Of a stretch of 64,000 bases of DNA, positions 35,198 to 44,641 are shown in pieces. Position 1 is the first letter of the stretch, and every line of letters begins with the position of its first letter. The position numbers and the translations under genes were made by a program. The notes under the pieces were generated by a model. The model ran no database searches. It saw nothing but the letters and a program-made list of their open reading frames with translations, and was not told where the DNA came from. Source of the DNA: Corallococcus sp. EGB (GTDB lineage Bacteria; Myxococcota; Myxococcia; Myxococcales; Myxococcaceae). The stretch spans positions 1,984,001 to 2,048,000 of the forward strand of contig NZ_CP079946.1 of the NCBI RefSeq assembly GCF_019968905.1, read 5' to 3'.

Positions 35198-36474
35198 CTG
35201 AAGGATCCCCTCATTTAGCGAGTTGATCAGCATACGGTCGCTCGCTAGCTGAGTGCGATGGAGCTGGCAGTCGGGCAAAGAGGCAGCCACCATGAGTCGC
35301 AAGGTGGCGATCGACGAAGAGCAGGTGCGGGCGTTTCTGACGGAGGTTTTCGAGGACGACCTGCACGTCAAACGACTCCTGTCCCTGTCGCACGCGACGC
35401 TGGGGGCGGTGCAGGCGGCGAGCCTGTCGGTGGCGGCCATCGGCAAGGCGATGGCGTGGGCGCGTGGAGAGGACGTCACGTCCAAGCACGCGGTGAAGCA
35501 GGTGGACCGACTGCTATCGAATGGGGGCTTCGACGTCTGGAAGCTTTTCGCGTCCTGGGTGCCCTTCGTGCTGGCGGAGCGGACCGAGGCGGTCATCTCG
35601 CTGGACTGGACGGACTTCGAGCAGGACGACCAGGAGACGCTCGTGGCCAGCCTCATCACCCAGCATGGGCGGGCCACGCCGCTCTTGTGGACGACGCTGG
35701 TGAAGTCCGCCTCCGTGGGCAACCGGCAGCTGGTGGAGGACCAGACGCTTCAGCGCCTGCGCGAGGTGATTGCCTCGCAGGTGAAGGTGACGGTGGTCGC
35801 GGACCGGGGCTTCGCGGATGCGAAGTTCTATGCGCTCTTGCGGCAACTGGGCTTCGAGTACGTGGTGCGTTTCCGTGCGGATGTGCTCGTCACGTCCGAG
35901 GATGAGGTGACGAAGCGCGCGGCCGAGTGGGTCCCGGAAGGCGGACGCGCGAAGGTGCTCCGAGGCGCACGCGTCACCACCTCCATGGCACAGGCGGGGG
36001 CCGTGGTGTGTGTGAAACGCAAGGGCATGAAAGACTCCTGGTGCCTGGCCACCAGCCGCACGGACGCCACGGCACAGCAGGTGCTGGACGTCTACGCCCG
36101 GAGATTCACCATCGAGGAGACGTTCCGGGATGTGAAGGACCTCAAGTTCGGCATGGGGCTGAAGCAGGTGCGCGTGAAGACGCCGGAGCGTCGAGACAGG
36201 TTGCTGCTCATCAGCGCCCTGGCTCAGGTCCTTCTGACGCTGCTGGGAGCCGCGGGGGAGGCGCTGGGGTACGACAAGCATTTGAAGGTGAATACGGTGA
36301 AGCGGCGTACGCACTCGCTCTTCACCCAAGGCACCTACTATTTCATGGCCATGCCGCGCATGAGCGATGAACGACTCCGCCCGTTGGTGGAGCGATTCGG
36401 ACAACTCGTCCGCGAGCACTCCGTCTTCCGAGAGGCCTTCGGACTCATCTGATTCAGATGAGGGGATGCTTCAG
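35198..36474 (+). mobile_element. IS4-family insertion sequence inside the repeat array
   Basis: A 1277-bp element is bounded by 17-bp inverted repeats: CTGAAGGATCCCCTCAT at 35198-35214 and the reverse complement of CTGAAGCATCCCCTCAT at 36458-36474, with one mismatch. GTTCCGAAC flanks it on both sides (35189-35197 and 36475-36483) as a 9-bp target duplication, a length usual for IS4-type elements. Removing the element plus one duplication rebuilds a perfect 70-bp repeat unit, so the insertion happened after the array formed. It contains one intact transposase gene. Confidence 0.93.
35292..36452 (+). CDS. IS4-family DDE transposase
   Basis: The 386-residue protein has the DDE residues in SLDWTDF, VVADRGFAD and FTIEETF. 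It also has the IS4 signature Y-(2)-R-(3)-E-(6)-K in the stretch YARRFTIEETFRDVK. The ATG has AGAGG 8 bp upstream. The gene is intact and fills the element between the inverted repeats, so the copy may still be active. A few more 5' codons are open but unlikely to be used. Confidence 0.93.
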   Translation: MSRKVAIDEEQVRAFLTEVFEDDLHVKRLLSLSHATLGAVQAASLSVAAIGKAMAWARGEDVTSKHAVKQVDRLLSNGGFDVWKLFASWVPFVLAERTEAVISLDWTDFEQDDQETLVASLITQHGRATPLLWTTLVKSASVGNRQLVEDQTLQRLREVIASQVKVTVVADRGFADAKFYALLRQLGFEYVVRFRADVLVTSEDEVTKRAAEWVPEGGRAKVLRGARVTTSMAQAGAVVCVKRKGMKDSWCLATSRTDATAQQVLDVYARRFTIEETFRDVKDLKFGMGLKQVRVKTPERRDRLLLISALAQVLLTLLGAAGEALGYDKHLKVNTVKRRTHSLFTQGTYYFMAMPRMSDERLRPLVERFGQLVREHSVFREAFGLI

Positions 36475-37075
36475 GTTCCGAACTTGTCGGACAGTCGGAC
36501 AGGTTTCGGCCTCCAGGCCGAAGTCGGCCGTTCCCGGCCGTACCGTTCCGAACTTGTCGGACAGTCGGACAGGTTTCGGCCTCCAGGCCGAAATGAGCCG
36601 TTCCCAGCCGTACCGTTCCGAACTTGTCGGACAGTCGGACAGGTTTCGGCCTCCTGGCCGAAACGAGCCGCTCCCAGCCGTATCGTTCTGAGCCTGTCGG
36701 ACAGTCGGACATGTTTTCGCCGCCTGCCCGAAACGGGCTGCTCCCTGCCGTACCGTTCCGAGCCTGTCAGACAGTCGGACAGGTTTCGGCCTCCCGGCCG
36801 AGGCGGGCCGTTCCCGGTCGCACCGTTCCGAACCTGTCGGACAGTCGGACAGGTTTCGGCCTCCCGGTCGAGGCGGGCCGTTCCCGGTCGCACCGTTCCG
36901 AACCTGTCGAACAGTCGGACAGGTTTCGGCCGCCCGGTCGAGGCGGGCCGTTCCCGGTCGCACCGTTCCGAACTTGTCGGACCGTCGGACAGGTTTCGGC
37001 CGCCCGGTCGAGGCGGGCTGCTCCCGCCGTGCCTTTCAAACCTGTCCGACAGTCGGACAAGTTTTGGCCGGGTGC
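36475..37075. repeat. Palindromic repeat array 3 (right part of the split array, 70-bp units)
   Basis: Units begin at 36481, 36551, 36621, 36691, 36761, 36831, 36901 and 36971, each exactly 70 bp apart, and a last divergent one near 37039. Each has GTTCCGAAC, then a TGTCGGACAGTCGGACAGG-type core, then TTTCGGCC-TCCC-GGCCGAAA or variants, which can fold as two hairpins. The last unit returns to the TGTCCGACAGTCGGACA form seen at the left end of array 2. Together with array 2 it makes about 20 units. The spacing of 70 is not a multiple of three, and reading frames on both strands run through only because stops are absent. Confidence 0.9.
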
Positions 37076-37230
37076 CGTCGGAGAGGGCGCCCCCTGCGGG
37101 TTCTCATGTTCTCAGCCCCTGGATGGCGCTCATGGCTGGGGGCTGGGGAGGCCTATGCGTGGTCGCGGGCTTGCGGACACTGGTTGATGCGACGCAGGGC
37201 TGGGGCCGTTCCTCTACACTGCGATTGCCC

Positions 37231-38529
37231 ATGATCCGTTCCCTTGCCGTCCTCCTCTGCTGTCTGCCTGCTGGCGCGCTCGCGGCCTCTGAGTCCTGGC
37301 TCGTGACGACCGACCTGTGGGGCAATCCCGCCTACCAGTTCCTCACGCTGGAGCGTGACGGGAAGCACCTCACGGGCGTGCTGGATGGAGACGCGCTGAA
37401 GGGGGAGCGCTCGGGCAACGCCGTCCACTTCGTTGTCACGGACTCGCGCCAGCAGACCTATGTCTTCGACGGCAAGGTGAGCGGTGACATGCTGCGCGGC
37501 ACCGCGGACTATCCCGACAGCAACAACCCGAAGGCGCGGGTGTCCCACTCCTTCTCGGCCCGGTTGCTCCCCGCTCGCCCCGAGGGCCCTCCGCGCGTGC
37601 ATGACTTCACGCCCGCGTCCTGGTCCAACGAGTTCACCGCGCACCGCGCGCCGGTGCTGACCGTGTGGCCGGGCGACACCGTGCGGACCTCGACGCTCGA
37701 TTCCGGCGGCATGGACTCGAAGGGCGTCACCCGCGCCCTCTTCGGCAACCCTCAGACCGGGCCCTTCTTCATCGCCACCGCGAACCCCGGCGACACGCTG
37801 GCCATCCGCATCCGCCGCCTGAAGCTGAACCGCTCGTTCGCGGACAGCCTGGACAGCATCGTGGGCCGCGCCCTCACGACAGGCCTCGCCGCGAAGGCGA
37901 CGGAGCTGGGCAAGCCCGTGCGCTGGAAGCTCGACCCCGAGCGCGGCGTCGCGACGCCGGAGAACCCGACGGAACGCCTGAAGGCCTTCACCGTACCGCT
38001 GCGGCCCATGCTGGGCGGTCTCGCCGTGGCGCCCGGCTTCGGCGCCGCGCCCCTGTCCACCGGCGACACCGGCCGCTACGGCGGCAACATGGACTTCAAC
38101 GAGGTCGTGGAGGGCAACACCGTCTACCTGCCCGTGGCGCAGCCTGGCGCGCTCCTGTACCTGGGCGATGCGCACGCCGCGCAGGGCGACGGCGAGACGT
38201 CCCAGTACGCGCTGGAGACCTCCATGGACGTCGAGTTCACCGTGGACGTCCTGCACGGAAAGCCGCCTCCGGCCACGCCTCGTGTGGAGTCGCCCACGCA
38301 CCTGATGACGCTGGGTCAGGGCGGTTCGCTGGATGACGCCCTGCGCTCCGCGACGCAGGGCATGACGCAGTGGCTGGAGCAGGACTACGGACTCACGCTG
38401 TCGGAGAGCGCGCAGGTGCTGGGCAGCTCCGTGCAGTACAGCGTCGCGAACCTCGCGGGGCGCAGCGTGGGCATCGCCGCGAAGCTGGACAAGGCGCGGC
38501 TCCAGGCCCTCCGCCCTGCCGTGAAGTGA
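37231..38529 (+). CDS. Secreted acetamidase/formamidase family protein
   Basis: The 432-residue protein has a Sec signal (MIRSLAVLLCCLPAGALA). It then has the FmdA/AmdA pattern: HRAPVLTVWPGDTVRTSTLDSGG, TGPFFIATANPGDTLAIRI, NMDFNEVVEGNTVYLPV and LLYLGDAHAAQGDGE, where His and Asp residues bind metal. The family hydrolyses short amides to ammonia and acid; export is unusual for it. An N-terminal extra domain (about 20-120) precedes the amidase. The ATG follows a region with no clear ribosome binding site. The open frame continues upstream into the repeat array but is not coding there. Confidence 0.85.
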   Translation: MIRSLAVLLCCLPAGALAASESWLVTTDLWGNPAYQFLTLERDGKHLTGVLDGDALKGERSGNAVHFVVTDSRQQTYVFDGKVSGDMLRGTADYPDSNNPKARVSHSFSARLLPARPEGPPRVHDFTPASWSNEFTAHRAPVLTVWPGDTVRTSTLDSGGMDSKGVTRALFGNPQTGPFFIATANPGDTLAIRIRRLKLNRSFADSLDSIVGRALTTGLAAKATELGKPVRWKLDPERGVATPENPTERLKAFTVPLRPMLGGLAVAPGFGAAPLSTGDTGRYGGNMDFNEVVEGNTVYLPVAQPGALLYLGDAHAAQGDGETSQYALETSMDVEFTVDVLHGKPPPATPRVESPTHLMTLGQGGSLDDALRSATQGMTQWLEQDYGLTLSESAQVLGSSVQYSVANLAGRSVGIAAKLDKARLQALRPAVK

Positions 38530-38666
38530 GCTGTATTCCGGGGGCACTCCCGGGCGCGTAAAATGGGGCGGAAAATGCCGTGTCGATCCGGCGGCCCCTC
38601 GTTCGACGTGGAGATGAACCCTCCCGCTCAGCCGGGAGCACTTCTTCCGCCGAACAGGAGCCTTCC

Positions 38667-39254
38667 ATGGCCACCAAGCTCGCAGTCGCCGCCCTCGTCC
38701 TCGTCGTCGCCCTGGGCGCCTTCGTCGCCACCCGCCCGGACCGCTTCCGCATCGAGCGCAACGCGCACGTCGGTGCGCCCCCGGCCACCGTCTACGCGCT
38801 GATCAACGACCTGCACCGGTTCAATACGTGGAACCCGTTCCGCTCCGAGCCCGTGCCCGGCATGACCGAGTCCTTCGACGGACCCAACGAAGGTCCGGGC
38901 GCCAGCTTCACCTGCGCCGGCGGTGAGTCCGGGGACGGCCGCATGACCATCACGGAGAGCCAGCCCGGCGCTCGCGTCGTCCTCAAGCTGGAGTTCTTCA
39001 AGCCCTTCGAAGCCACGAACCAGGCCACCTTCACGCTCACTCCGGAGAATGGCGGCACCCGCGTGAGCTGGGCGATGGAGGGCGAGAACACCCTGATGGG
39101 CAAGGCGATGTCGCTCGTCGTGAACATGGACACGATGCTCGGCAAGGAGTTCGAGCGGGGCCTCGCGAACCTGGACGCCGCCGCGCGTGGCGCCGCCCCG
39201 GCTTCCTCCGCGAGCGCCCAGGCCGAAGCGGCCACGCCCGCCCCGGCGCTCTGA
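38667..39254 (+). CDS. SRPBCC (polyketide cyclase/START-like) membrane-anchored protein
   Basis: The 195-residue protein has an N-terminal hydrophobic helix (LAVAALVLVVALGAFVATR). An SRPBCC fold follows (HVGAPPATVYALINDLHRFNTWNPF; GGTRVSWAMEGENTLMGKAM), as in bacterial polyketide_cyc2 proteins that bind hydrophobic ligands. The C-terminus is an Ala/Pro tail. The ATG is set by AGGAG 6 bp upstream. The ligand is unknown. Confidence 0.85.
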   Translation: MATKLAVAALVLVVALGAFVATRPDRFRIERNAHVGAPPATVYALINDLHRFNTWNPFRSEPVPGMTESFDGPNEGPGASFTCAGGESGDGRMTITESQPGARVVLKLEFFKPFEATNQATFTLTPENGGTRVSWAMEGENTLMGKAMSLVVNMDTMLGKEFERGLANLDAAARGAAPASSASAQAEAATPAPAL

Positions 39255-39263
39255 GGATGGGCC

Positions 39264-40496
39264 TCAGTTCTCCAGCGTTTGGTACGCGCCTTTGGAGAAC
39301 TCCAAGGCCAGGGCCCCGTCTTCGGGGCCCTGTGCGTTTCGCTGGATCAACAGGAGGGCCGTCAGGTCCTGGCGCGGATCAATGAAGAACGTCGGGCCGT
39401 AGCCGCCGGCCCAGCCGTAGCGCCCCGCGGTGGGGGAGATGCCATCCGGCTTCGTGCACACGGCCCCTCCGAAGCCCCACCCGGACGCATCCCAGAAGCC
39501 GGGGAAGAAGGGCGAGCGGAGTTTCTGCTCCTCCGAAATCTGATCCGTCAGCATCTCCCGGACGCTCGCGGAGGACAGCAGGTGGGTGTTCCCATGCCTT
39601 CCTCCGCTGAGCAGCATCCGGCAGAAGGCGAGGAGGTCATCGGCCGTGGACACCAGCCCGCCCTGGCCACCTCCTGAAGGAAACGCGGGAGGCCGCGACC
39701 AGAAGCTGTCCGCCGGCGTGTCCCACGCCTCCAGCCTTCCCGTGGCAGGGTCGCGCGAGCAGGCCGTCGTGAGCCGGTCGAGCTTCTCCGCGGGCACGGT
39801 GAACGCCGTGTCCTTCATGCCCAATGGAGCGAAGAGCCGCTCGCGCAGGAAGTCGTCGAAGCGCATGCCCGAGGCCCTCGCCACCAGCACGCCGAGGACC
39901 TCGTAGCCGGTGTGGTAGGCCCACCGCTCCCCGGGCTGGTAGCGGAGCGGCAGCGTGCCCAGCCGCCGCATGAATTCGTCGGGCGGAGCCGTGAGCACGT
40001 GGAAGCCGGGCGACACATGGGCCTCGGCCATGGCGCGCTGGAGGGGATGCGTGCCGGGCTTCGCCATCACCGCACCCAATCCCCAACGCAGCGTGAGCAG
40101 GTCGCGCACCGTGATGGCCCGCCTCGCGGGGACGGTGTCGTCGAGCGGCCCATCGGGCGTGCGCAGGACGCGGCGGTTCGCCAGCTCCGGCAGCCATGGA
40201 TCCACGGCACCGTCGAGCGGAAGCCTCCCGTCCTCCACGAGCCTCAACGTGGCCACCGCCGTGATGGGCTTGGCCATGGACGCAAGCCGGAAGAGGCTGT
40301 CGCGCCGCATGGGCGCATCGGAAGCCGTAAGGCCCTGCATGCCCAGCGCGTCGACGTGCACGGTGGCGCCTCGGGCAATCAGTGCGACGACGCCGGGCAG
40401 CTCACCGCGCTCGACATGGCCGCGCAGGGAGGCGGTCACGTCAGCAAGCCGCGTCTGGGAAAGCGAGGGGGCGCGCTGGGGCATGGGTTGGAACAT
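39264..40496 (-). CDS. Serine hydrolase, class C beta-lactamase-like
   Basis: The 410-residue protein has the SxxK motif in RLASMAKPITAVATL, a YxN-position variant in WAYHTGYEVLG, and a KTG-region candidate near GWAGGYGPTFFIDP. These place it with the AmpC/EstB-type family, which includes esterases and peptidases as well as beta-lactamases. No signal peptide is seen, so a cytoplasmic esterase is more likely than antibiotic resistance. The ATG at 40496 was chosen over one four codons upstream; neither has a strong ribosome binding site. Confidence 0.85.
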   Translation of the reverse strand: MFQPMPQRAPSLSQTRLADVTASLRGHVERGELPGVVALIARGATVHVDALGMQGLTASDAPMRRDSLFRLASMAKPITAVATLRLVEDGRLPLDGAVDPWLPELANRRVLRTPDGPLDDTVPARRAITVRDLLTLRWGLGAVMAKPGTHPLQRAMAEAHVSPGFHVLTAPPDEFMRRLGTLPLRYQPGERWAYHTGYEVLGVLVARASGMRFDDFLRERLFAPLGMKDTAFTVPAEKLDRLTTACSRDPATGRLEAWDTPADSFWSRPPAFPSGGGQGGLVSTADDLLAFCRMLLSGGRHGNTHLLSSASVREMLTDQISEEQKLRSPFFPGFWDASGWGFGGAVCTKPDGISPTAGRYGWAGGYGPTFFIDPRQDLTALLLIQRNAQGPEDGALALEFSKGAYQTLEN

Positions 40497-40606
40497 CCAG
40501 CCCCGCACCTGGGGTGGTCAAGGTGCTGGGGCCCCGCATGGCCGTCCGCTGTCTTCCTTCGGTGCCTGCGCGACCCAAGTGTTGAAGACACGGGGGAGGA
40601 GACACC

Positions 40607-41950
40607 ATGGCGAGCCGAGACGATGGACTGCTGGTGCGAGCCATCAAGGAGTCCGCACTGCCACTCCAGGGGACACGGGAGGACTTCGACCCCCTGATGG
40701 ACCTGGTCGGTGACGCGCGCTGCGTGCTCATTGGCGAAGCGACCCACGGCACGCACGAGTTCTACCGATTGCGCGCGCTGCTGACGCGCCGGCTCATCGA
40801 GGAGAAGGGCTTCAACGCCGTCGCCGTCGAGGCGGACTGGCCGGACGCGTACCGCATCAACCGCTATGTGCGCGCGATGGGCACCGACGCGGATGCCGTG
40901 GACTCACTCTCCGACTTCCAACGCTTCCCCGCGTGGATGTGGCGCAACGCGGACGTGCTCGACTTCACGGGCTGGCTGCGGACGCACAACGACCGCCACT
41001 CCGCGCGGGAGAAGGTCGGGTTCTACGGGCTGGACCTCTACAGCCTTCATGCCTCCATGGGCGCGGTGCTGAAGTACCTGGACCGCGCGGATCCGGAGGC
41101 CGCGAAGCGAGCCCGGCACCGCTACGCGTGCTTCGAGCACTTCGGGGAGGACCCACAGGACTACGGCCACGCGACGTCGCTGGGACTGTCGCCGGATTGC
41201 GAGCGGGAGGTCATCGCCCAGCTCCGCGACCTCCAGCGAGAACGCGAGACCCTGCTGCACCGCGATGGGTTCATCGCGGAGGACGCGCAGTTCGAGGCCG
41301 AGCAGAACGCGCGGGTCGTCCAGAACGCGGAGGAATATTACCGGTCCATGTTCCACGGGCGCGTCTCGTCGTGGAACCTGCGCGACACGCACATGGCGGA
41401 CACGCTGGACCTGCTGATGGGCTTCCTGACGCGGCGCATGGGGGTCGCTCGGGTCGTGGTCTGGGCCCACAACTCGCATGTCGGGGATGCGCGCGCGACG
41501 GAGATGGGCGCCTCGGGGGAAGTGAACCTGGGACAGCTGACGCGCCAGCGGCACCGGGACGCGACGCGGCTCATCGGCTTCAGCACGTACCGGGGCACCG
41601 TCACCGCGGCCTCCAGCTGGGGAGGTTCCGCCGAGCGCAAGCGGATCCGTCATGGCCTGGCGGGCAGCTGTGAGTCCCTCTTCCATCAGGTCGGCCTGCC
41701 GGGCTTCCTGCTGGAGCTCCGCGAGCTGGGCGAGGCCGCCGGAGCGCTCCGCGAGCGGCGCCTGCAGCGGGCCATCGGCGTCATCTACCGGCCCGACACG
41801 GAGCGCATGAGCCACTACTTCCACACCCGGCTGCCGGAGCAGTTCGACGCCCTGCTGCACATCGATGAGACGCGTGCGCTCGAACCGCTGGAGCGCACCG
41901 CCGGATGGGAGCGGGGCGAGGCTCCGGAGACCTATCCGACGGGCTTGTAG
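40607..41950 (+). CDS. Erythromycin-esterase-like protein
   Basis: The 447-residue protein carries the family motif GEATHGTHEFYRLR (Glu44, His47), then VAVEADWPDAYRINRYV, VWAHNSHVGDARATEMG and LFHQVGLPGFLLELRE. This matches erythromycin esterase-type enzymes, whose long bacterial members often serve in succinoglycan-like or unknown metabolism rather than drug resistance. GGGGAGGAG lies 6 bp before the ATG. It diverges from the serine hydrolase. Confidence 0.88.
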   Translation: MASRDDGLLVRAIKESALPLQGTREDFDPLMDLVGDARCVLIGEATHGTHEFYRLRALLTRRLIEEKGFNAVAVEADWPDAYRINRYVRAMGTDADAVDSLSDFQRFPAWMWRNADVLDFTGWLRTHNDRHSAREKVGFYGLDLYSLHASMGAVLKYLDRADPEAAKRARHRYACFEHFGEDPQDYGHATSLGLSPDCEREVIAQLRDLQRERETLLHRDGFIAEDAQFEAEQNARVVQNAEEYYRSMFHGRVSSWNLRDTHMADTLDLLMGFLTRRMGVARVVVWAHNSHVGDARATEMGASGEVNLGQLTRQRHRDATRLIGFSTYRGTVTAASSWGGSAERKRIRHGLAGSCESLFHQVGLPGFLLELRELGEAAGALRERRLQRAIGVIYRPDTERMSHYFHTRLPEQFDALLHIDETRALEPLERTAGWERGEAPETYPTGL

Positions 41951-41958
41951 CCCCGAGT

Positions 41959-42318
41959 TCAGGGCGCCTGGGTGGGGCGGTGATACAGCTTGCGCAGCTC
42001 CTCCTTGGCCTCCTGGAGCGCCCGCTTGCGGGACGCCGGGAGGTTCCGGCCCGCGCGGTTGCCGTAGAACGAGAGCATCGACATGGCCGATTGGAACGGC
42101 GACGTCTTGCGCCGGTGGCTGCGCTCCGCGGAGCGCTTCACCGAGCGGGCAATCTCCTTCGGAGTGCGCTTGAAGACCTGGTCCTCCAAGGTCATCGCGT
42201 CACTGTGCTCCGTCACCTCGCGGGACAAGGTGCGCCGCTTCGCCTTTCCACGGGAGGCGGTGGCCGTGCGCTTGCGAGAGGCCGTGGGGCCGCGCGGCTT
42301 CTTCATCGTGGCGGGCAT
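41959..42318 (-). CDS. DUF3175-like basic protein
   Basis: The 119-residue protein is very basic. It has MTLEDQVFKRTPKEIARSVK, RSHRRKTSPFQSAMSMLSF and NLPASRKRALQEAKEELRKL, which match my memory of DUF3175. The function is unknown; the charge suggests nucleic acid binding. It begins 5 bp after the stop of the next gene upstream, so they form an operon. Confidence 0.75.
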   Translation of the reverse strand: MPATMKKPRGPTASRKRTATASRGKAKRRTLSREVTEHSDAMTLEDQVFKRTPKEIARSVKRSAERSHRRKTSPFQSAMSMLSFYGNRAGRNLPASRKRALQEAKEELRKLYHRPTQAP

Positions 42319-42323
42319 GGCGG

Positions 42324-42791
42324 CTACTTCCGGGGCCGGCTGGAGGACTTGCGGGTCGCCGCCGCTCTGCGCGCGGCCGTCTTGCGGGCGGTGGTCTTCC
42401 TCCGGCGTGAGGCGCTCTTCGCCTGAGCGGACAGCGCCTGCTTGGACGCCGCCTGACGGCTTTCGCGCTGGAGCACCCCCTCGATGGCCTTGCTCCGCTT
42501 CTTCGAGGGAGCCCGAGGCTTGCGCTCCTGCTGGCCCACCTCCAGGTCCTTCTTCGCGGAGCGCCGTGTGCGCGCGGAGGCCTGCTCCTTCCTGGGTGGT
42601 TTCAACGGCACGCCCGCGCGGCGCGCCTCTGAGAGGCCAATGGCGATGGCCTGCTTCGAAGAGCGCGCGCCGTGCTCGCCTCCGCGGATGTGCTCCAGTT
42701 CCTCGTGTACGAACTCACCCGCGGCGGTGCTGGGGCTCTTGCCTTCGCGCAGGTCCTTCTTCGCTCGTTCAACGGTCGCCTTGTCCGGCAT
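42324..42791 (-). CDS. DUF6496-like basic protein with Lys/Arg-rich tail
   Basis: The 155-residue protein starts with a short conserved domain (VHEELEHIRGGEHGARSSKQ, then AIAIGLSEARRAGVPL). It continues with a Lys/Arg/Ala/Ser tail like a histone H1 C-terminus (SRRRKTTARKTAARRAAATR). It pairs with the following DUF3175-like gene; both probably bind DNA or RNA, perhaps in stress. The function is not known. Confidence 0.75.
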   Translation of the reverse strand: MPDKATVERAKKDLREGKSPSTAAGEFVHEELEHIRGGEHGARSSKQAIAIGLSEARRAGVPLKPPRKEQASARTRRSAKKDLEVGQQERKPRAPSKKRSKAIEGVLQRESRQAASKQALSAQAKSASRRRKTTARKTAARRAAATRKSSSRPRK

Positions 42792-42881
42792 GACGTCCTC
42801 CCATTCGGGCTACGGTCCTGGCCCAAAGGTGCGGACGGTCCGCGCCCAGGCAAGCCGTGCCCTGTCTCCGGAGGGAGCCTC

Positions 42882-44637
42882 ATGCGGTGGTGGTGTCTCG
42901 CGCTGTTGCTTGCTTCCTGTTCAGCGCACCGGTCCGCCAGTGACGGCGCGCCGGACGCCGCCACCGGGCGGGAGCTGCGCGCCCGCATCCATGAGGCCCG
43001 GGGCGGAGCCGCTACCGGGGCCCGGCAGTGGGGCGTGGCGGCGGCGTCGTTCGCGCTCGCCAGGGCGTCGCGGGACTCGCTCGCGGCGCAGTGGGGCCAG
43101 GGCCAGGCGGTGGCGCACGCCTCCACGCTTCGCTGGTCGCAGCACATCCCGGGTCGGTGCTGGCCCTGGCGTTCACGCCGGACGGCCGGGTGCTGGCGTC
43201 CGGGCACTACGACTCCGTCGTCCGGCTCTGGGACGTGGAGCGCGGCGAGCTGATGGCGGAGCTGAAGGGCCACACGGCCGAGGTCCACGCCGTCGCCTTC
43301 TCCCCGGACGGCCGCTGGCTGGCTTCCGCGGGGAGGCCTGGAGAGCTCCGCATCTGGGATTGGCGCCAGGGCCAGCCGTACGCGGTGCTTCCGGGCCACG
43401 CCGACGTCGTGCTCGGGCTGGCCTTCTCTCCCGACGGCGGGCGGCTGGCCTCCGGAGGCCTGGACAAGGCGGTCCGGGTCTGGGACGTGCGCTCCGGCGC
43501 CGAGCTGCTCCGCTTCGAGCATGATGACAACGTCATCGCGGTGACCTTCTCCCCGGACGGCGGGCGGCTCCTGTCCACGAGCGCGGACCGCGGCGCGCGG
43601 GTCTGGGACCTGGCGTCGCGCAGGGAGGTCCATCGACTCGTGGGCCCCGGGGAGAAGGTGGAGGCGGGCGCGTTCTCCTCGGATGGACAGCGCATCATGA
43701 CGGCGGCGGGCGACCGGGCCGTGCGCTTCTGGGACGCCCGGTCCGGACAACTCACGGACGTGTTCCGCAATGACGGCAGCGTCTCCGTGGCCGCCATCGA
43801 CGGCGGGTTCCAGCTCCTGGTCCAGGGCGGATGGGATGGGCGCGTGCAGCTCATCGACGGACGCGGGGGCGCGCTGCTGGAGCGGTTGGATGCGCATCAC
43901 GCCTTCGTGATGAGCGTGGCCTTGTCGCCGGACGGGCGCACGTTCGCTTCGGGGGGAATGGACGGCGTCCTGAACGTGTGGCGCCGCCCGGAGGTCCCCG
44001 CGGAGCGGGGCCTGAGCGCGCAGGGGGCCTGGGTGGAGGCGCTCGCGTTCTCACAGGAGCGCGAGCTGCTGGCGGGGGGAGAGGACGGCTGGCGGCGCTG
44101 GCGCATCACGGACGGGGGCTCAGCGCCGGGGGGAGCGGAGGCCGCGGTGTCCCTGGCGGTGAGCCCCGACCGCGAGCGCATCGCGGTGGGCACGCTGAAG
44201 GGGAAGGCGCTCGTGCTGGATGCGCGCTCGGGGGCGGGTGCTGCTGGAGCTGCCCGGAGCGACGGGCTCCGTGCGCGCGGTGGCGTTCAGCCCGGATGGG
44301 GCGCTCGTCGCGGTGGCGGGCGACCCGGACATCCAGCTCTGGTCGGTGTCCGACGGCAGGCCCGTGGGGCTGCTCCAGGGGCACACCGGCAAGGTCTGGA
44401 CCCTGGCCTTTGACAGCACGGGGCGCAGGCTCGCGTCGGGCGGCACGGACAAGACGGTGCGCACGTGGGACGTGGCGCGGCGTCAGCCCCTGCCGCGGCT
44501 CGACATGGGCGAGCCCGTGCGCGCCGTGGCGTTCACCCCGTCCGCGCCCCTCCCGGGCGGGCGCGGGCATCGAGGACCTCCTGCGACGCTACGGGCTCGT
44601 CTGGGACGAGGCCCGCCTCCGCGTCCTGCCCCGCTGA
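42882..44637 (+). pseudogene. WD40-repeat lipoprotein, interrupted by three frameshifts
   Basis: The start at 42882 encodes a lipoprotein signal (MRWWCLALLLASCSA). After a 1-bp loss near 43100-43140 the WD40 blades follow (VLALAFTPDGRVLASGHYDSVVRLWDVE and more, about 43150-44225). An extra G in the G5 run at about 44231-44235 shifts the frame; blades then continue (VAFSPDGALVAVAGDPDIQLW). One more extra base near 44550-44562 precedes the ending AGAGIEDLLRRYGLVWDEARL and the stop at 44637. WD40 lipoproteins form beta-propeller scaffolds outside the inner membrane. Because two of the shifts are single-base additions in G-rich runs, sequencing error is possible. Confidence 0.75.
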
Positions 44638-44641
44638 GCGG

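Noticed and set aside
36367..37230. A long protein spanning the repeat array and the amidase gene
   Set aside because: All frames are open through the array because the repeat has no stops. The signal peptide and family match begin only at 37231.
39264..40496. Antibiotic-resistance beta-lactamase
   Set aside because: SxxK is present, but there is no signal peptide and the other motifs vary; a general esterase or peptidase is more likely.
40607..41950. Macrolide resistance gene
   Set aside because: The family name is erythromycin esterase, but long homologues of this kind are common in soil bacteria and not linked to resistance by any context here.
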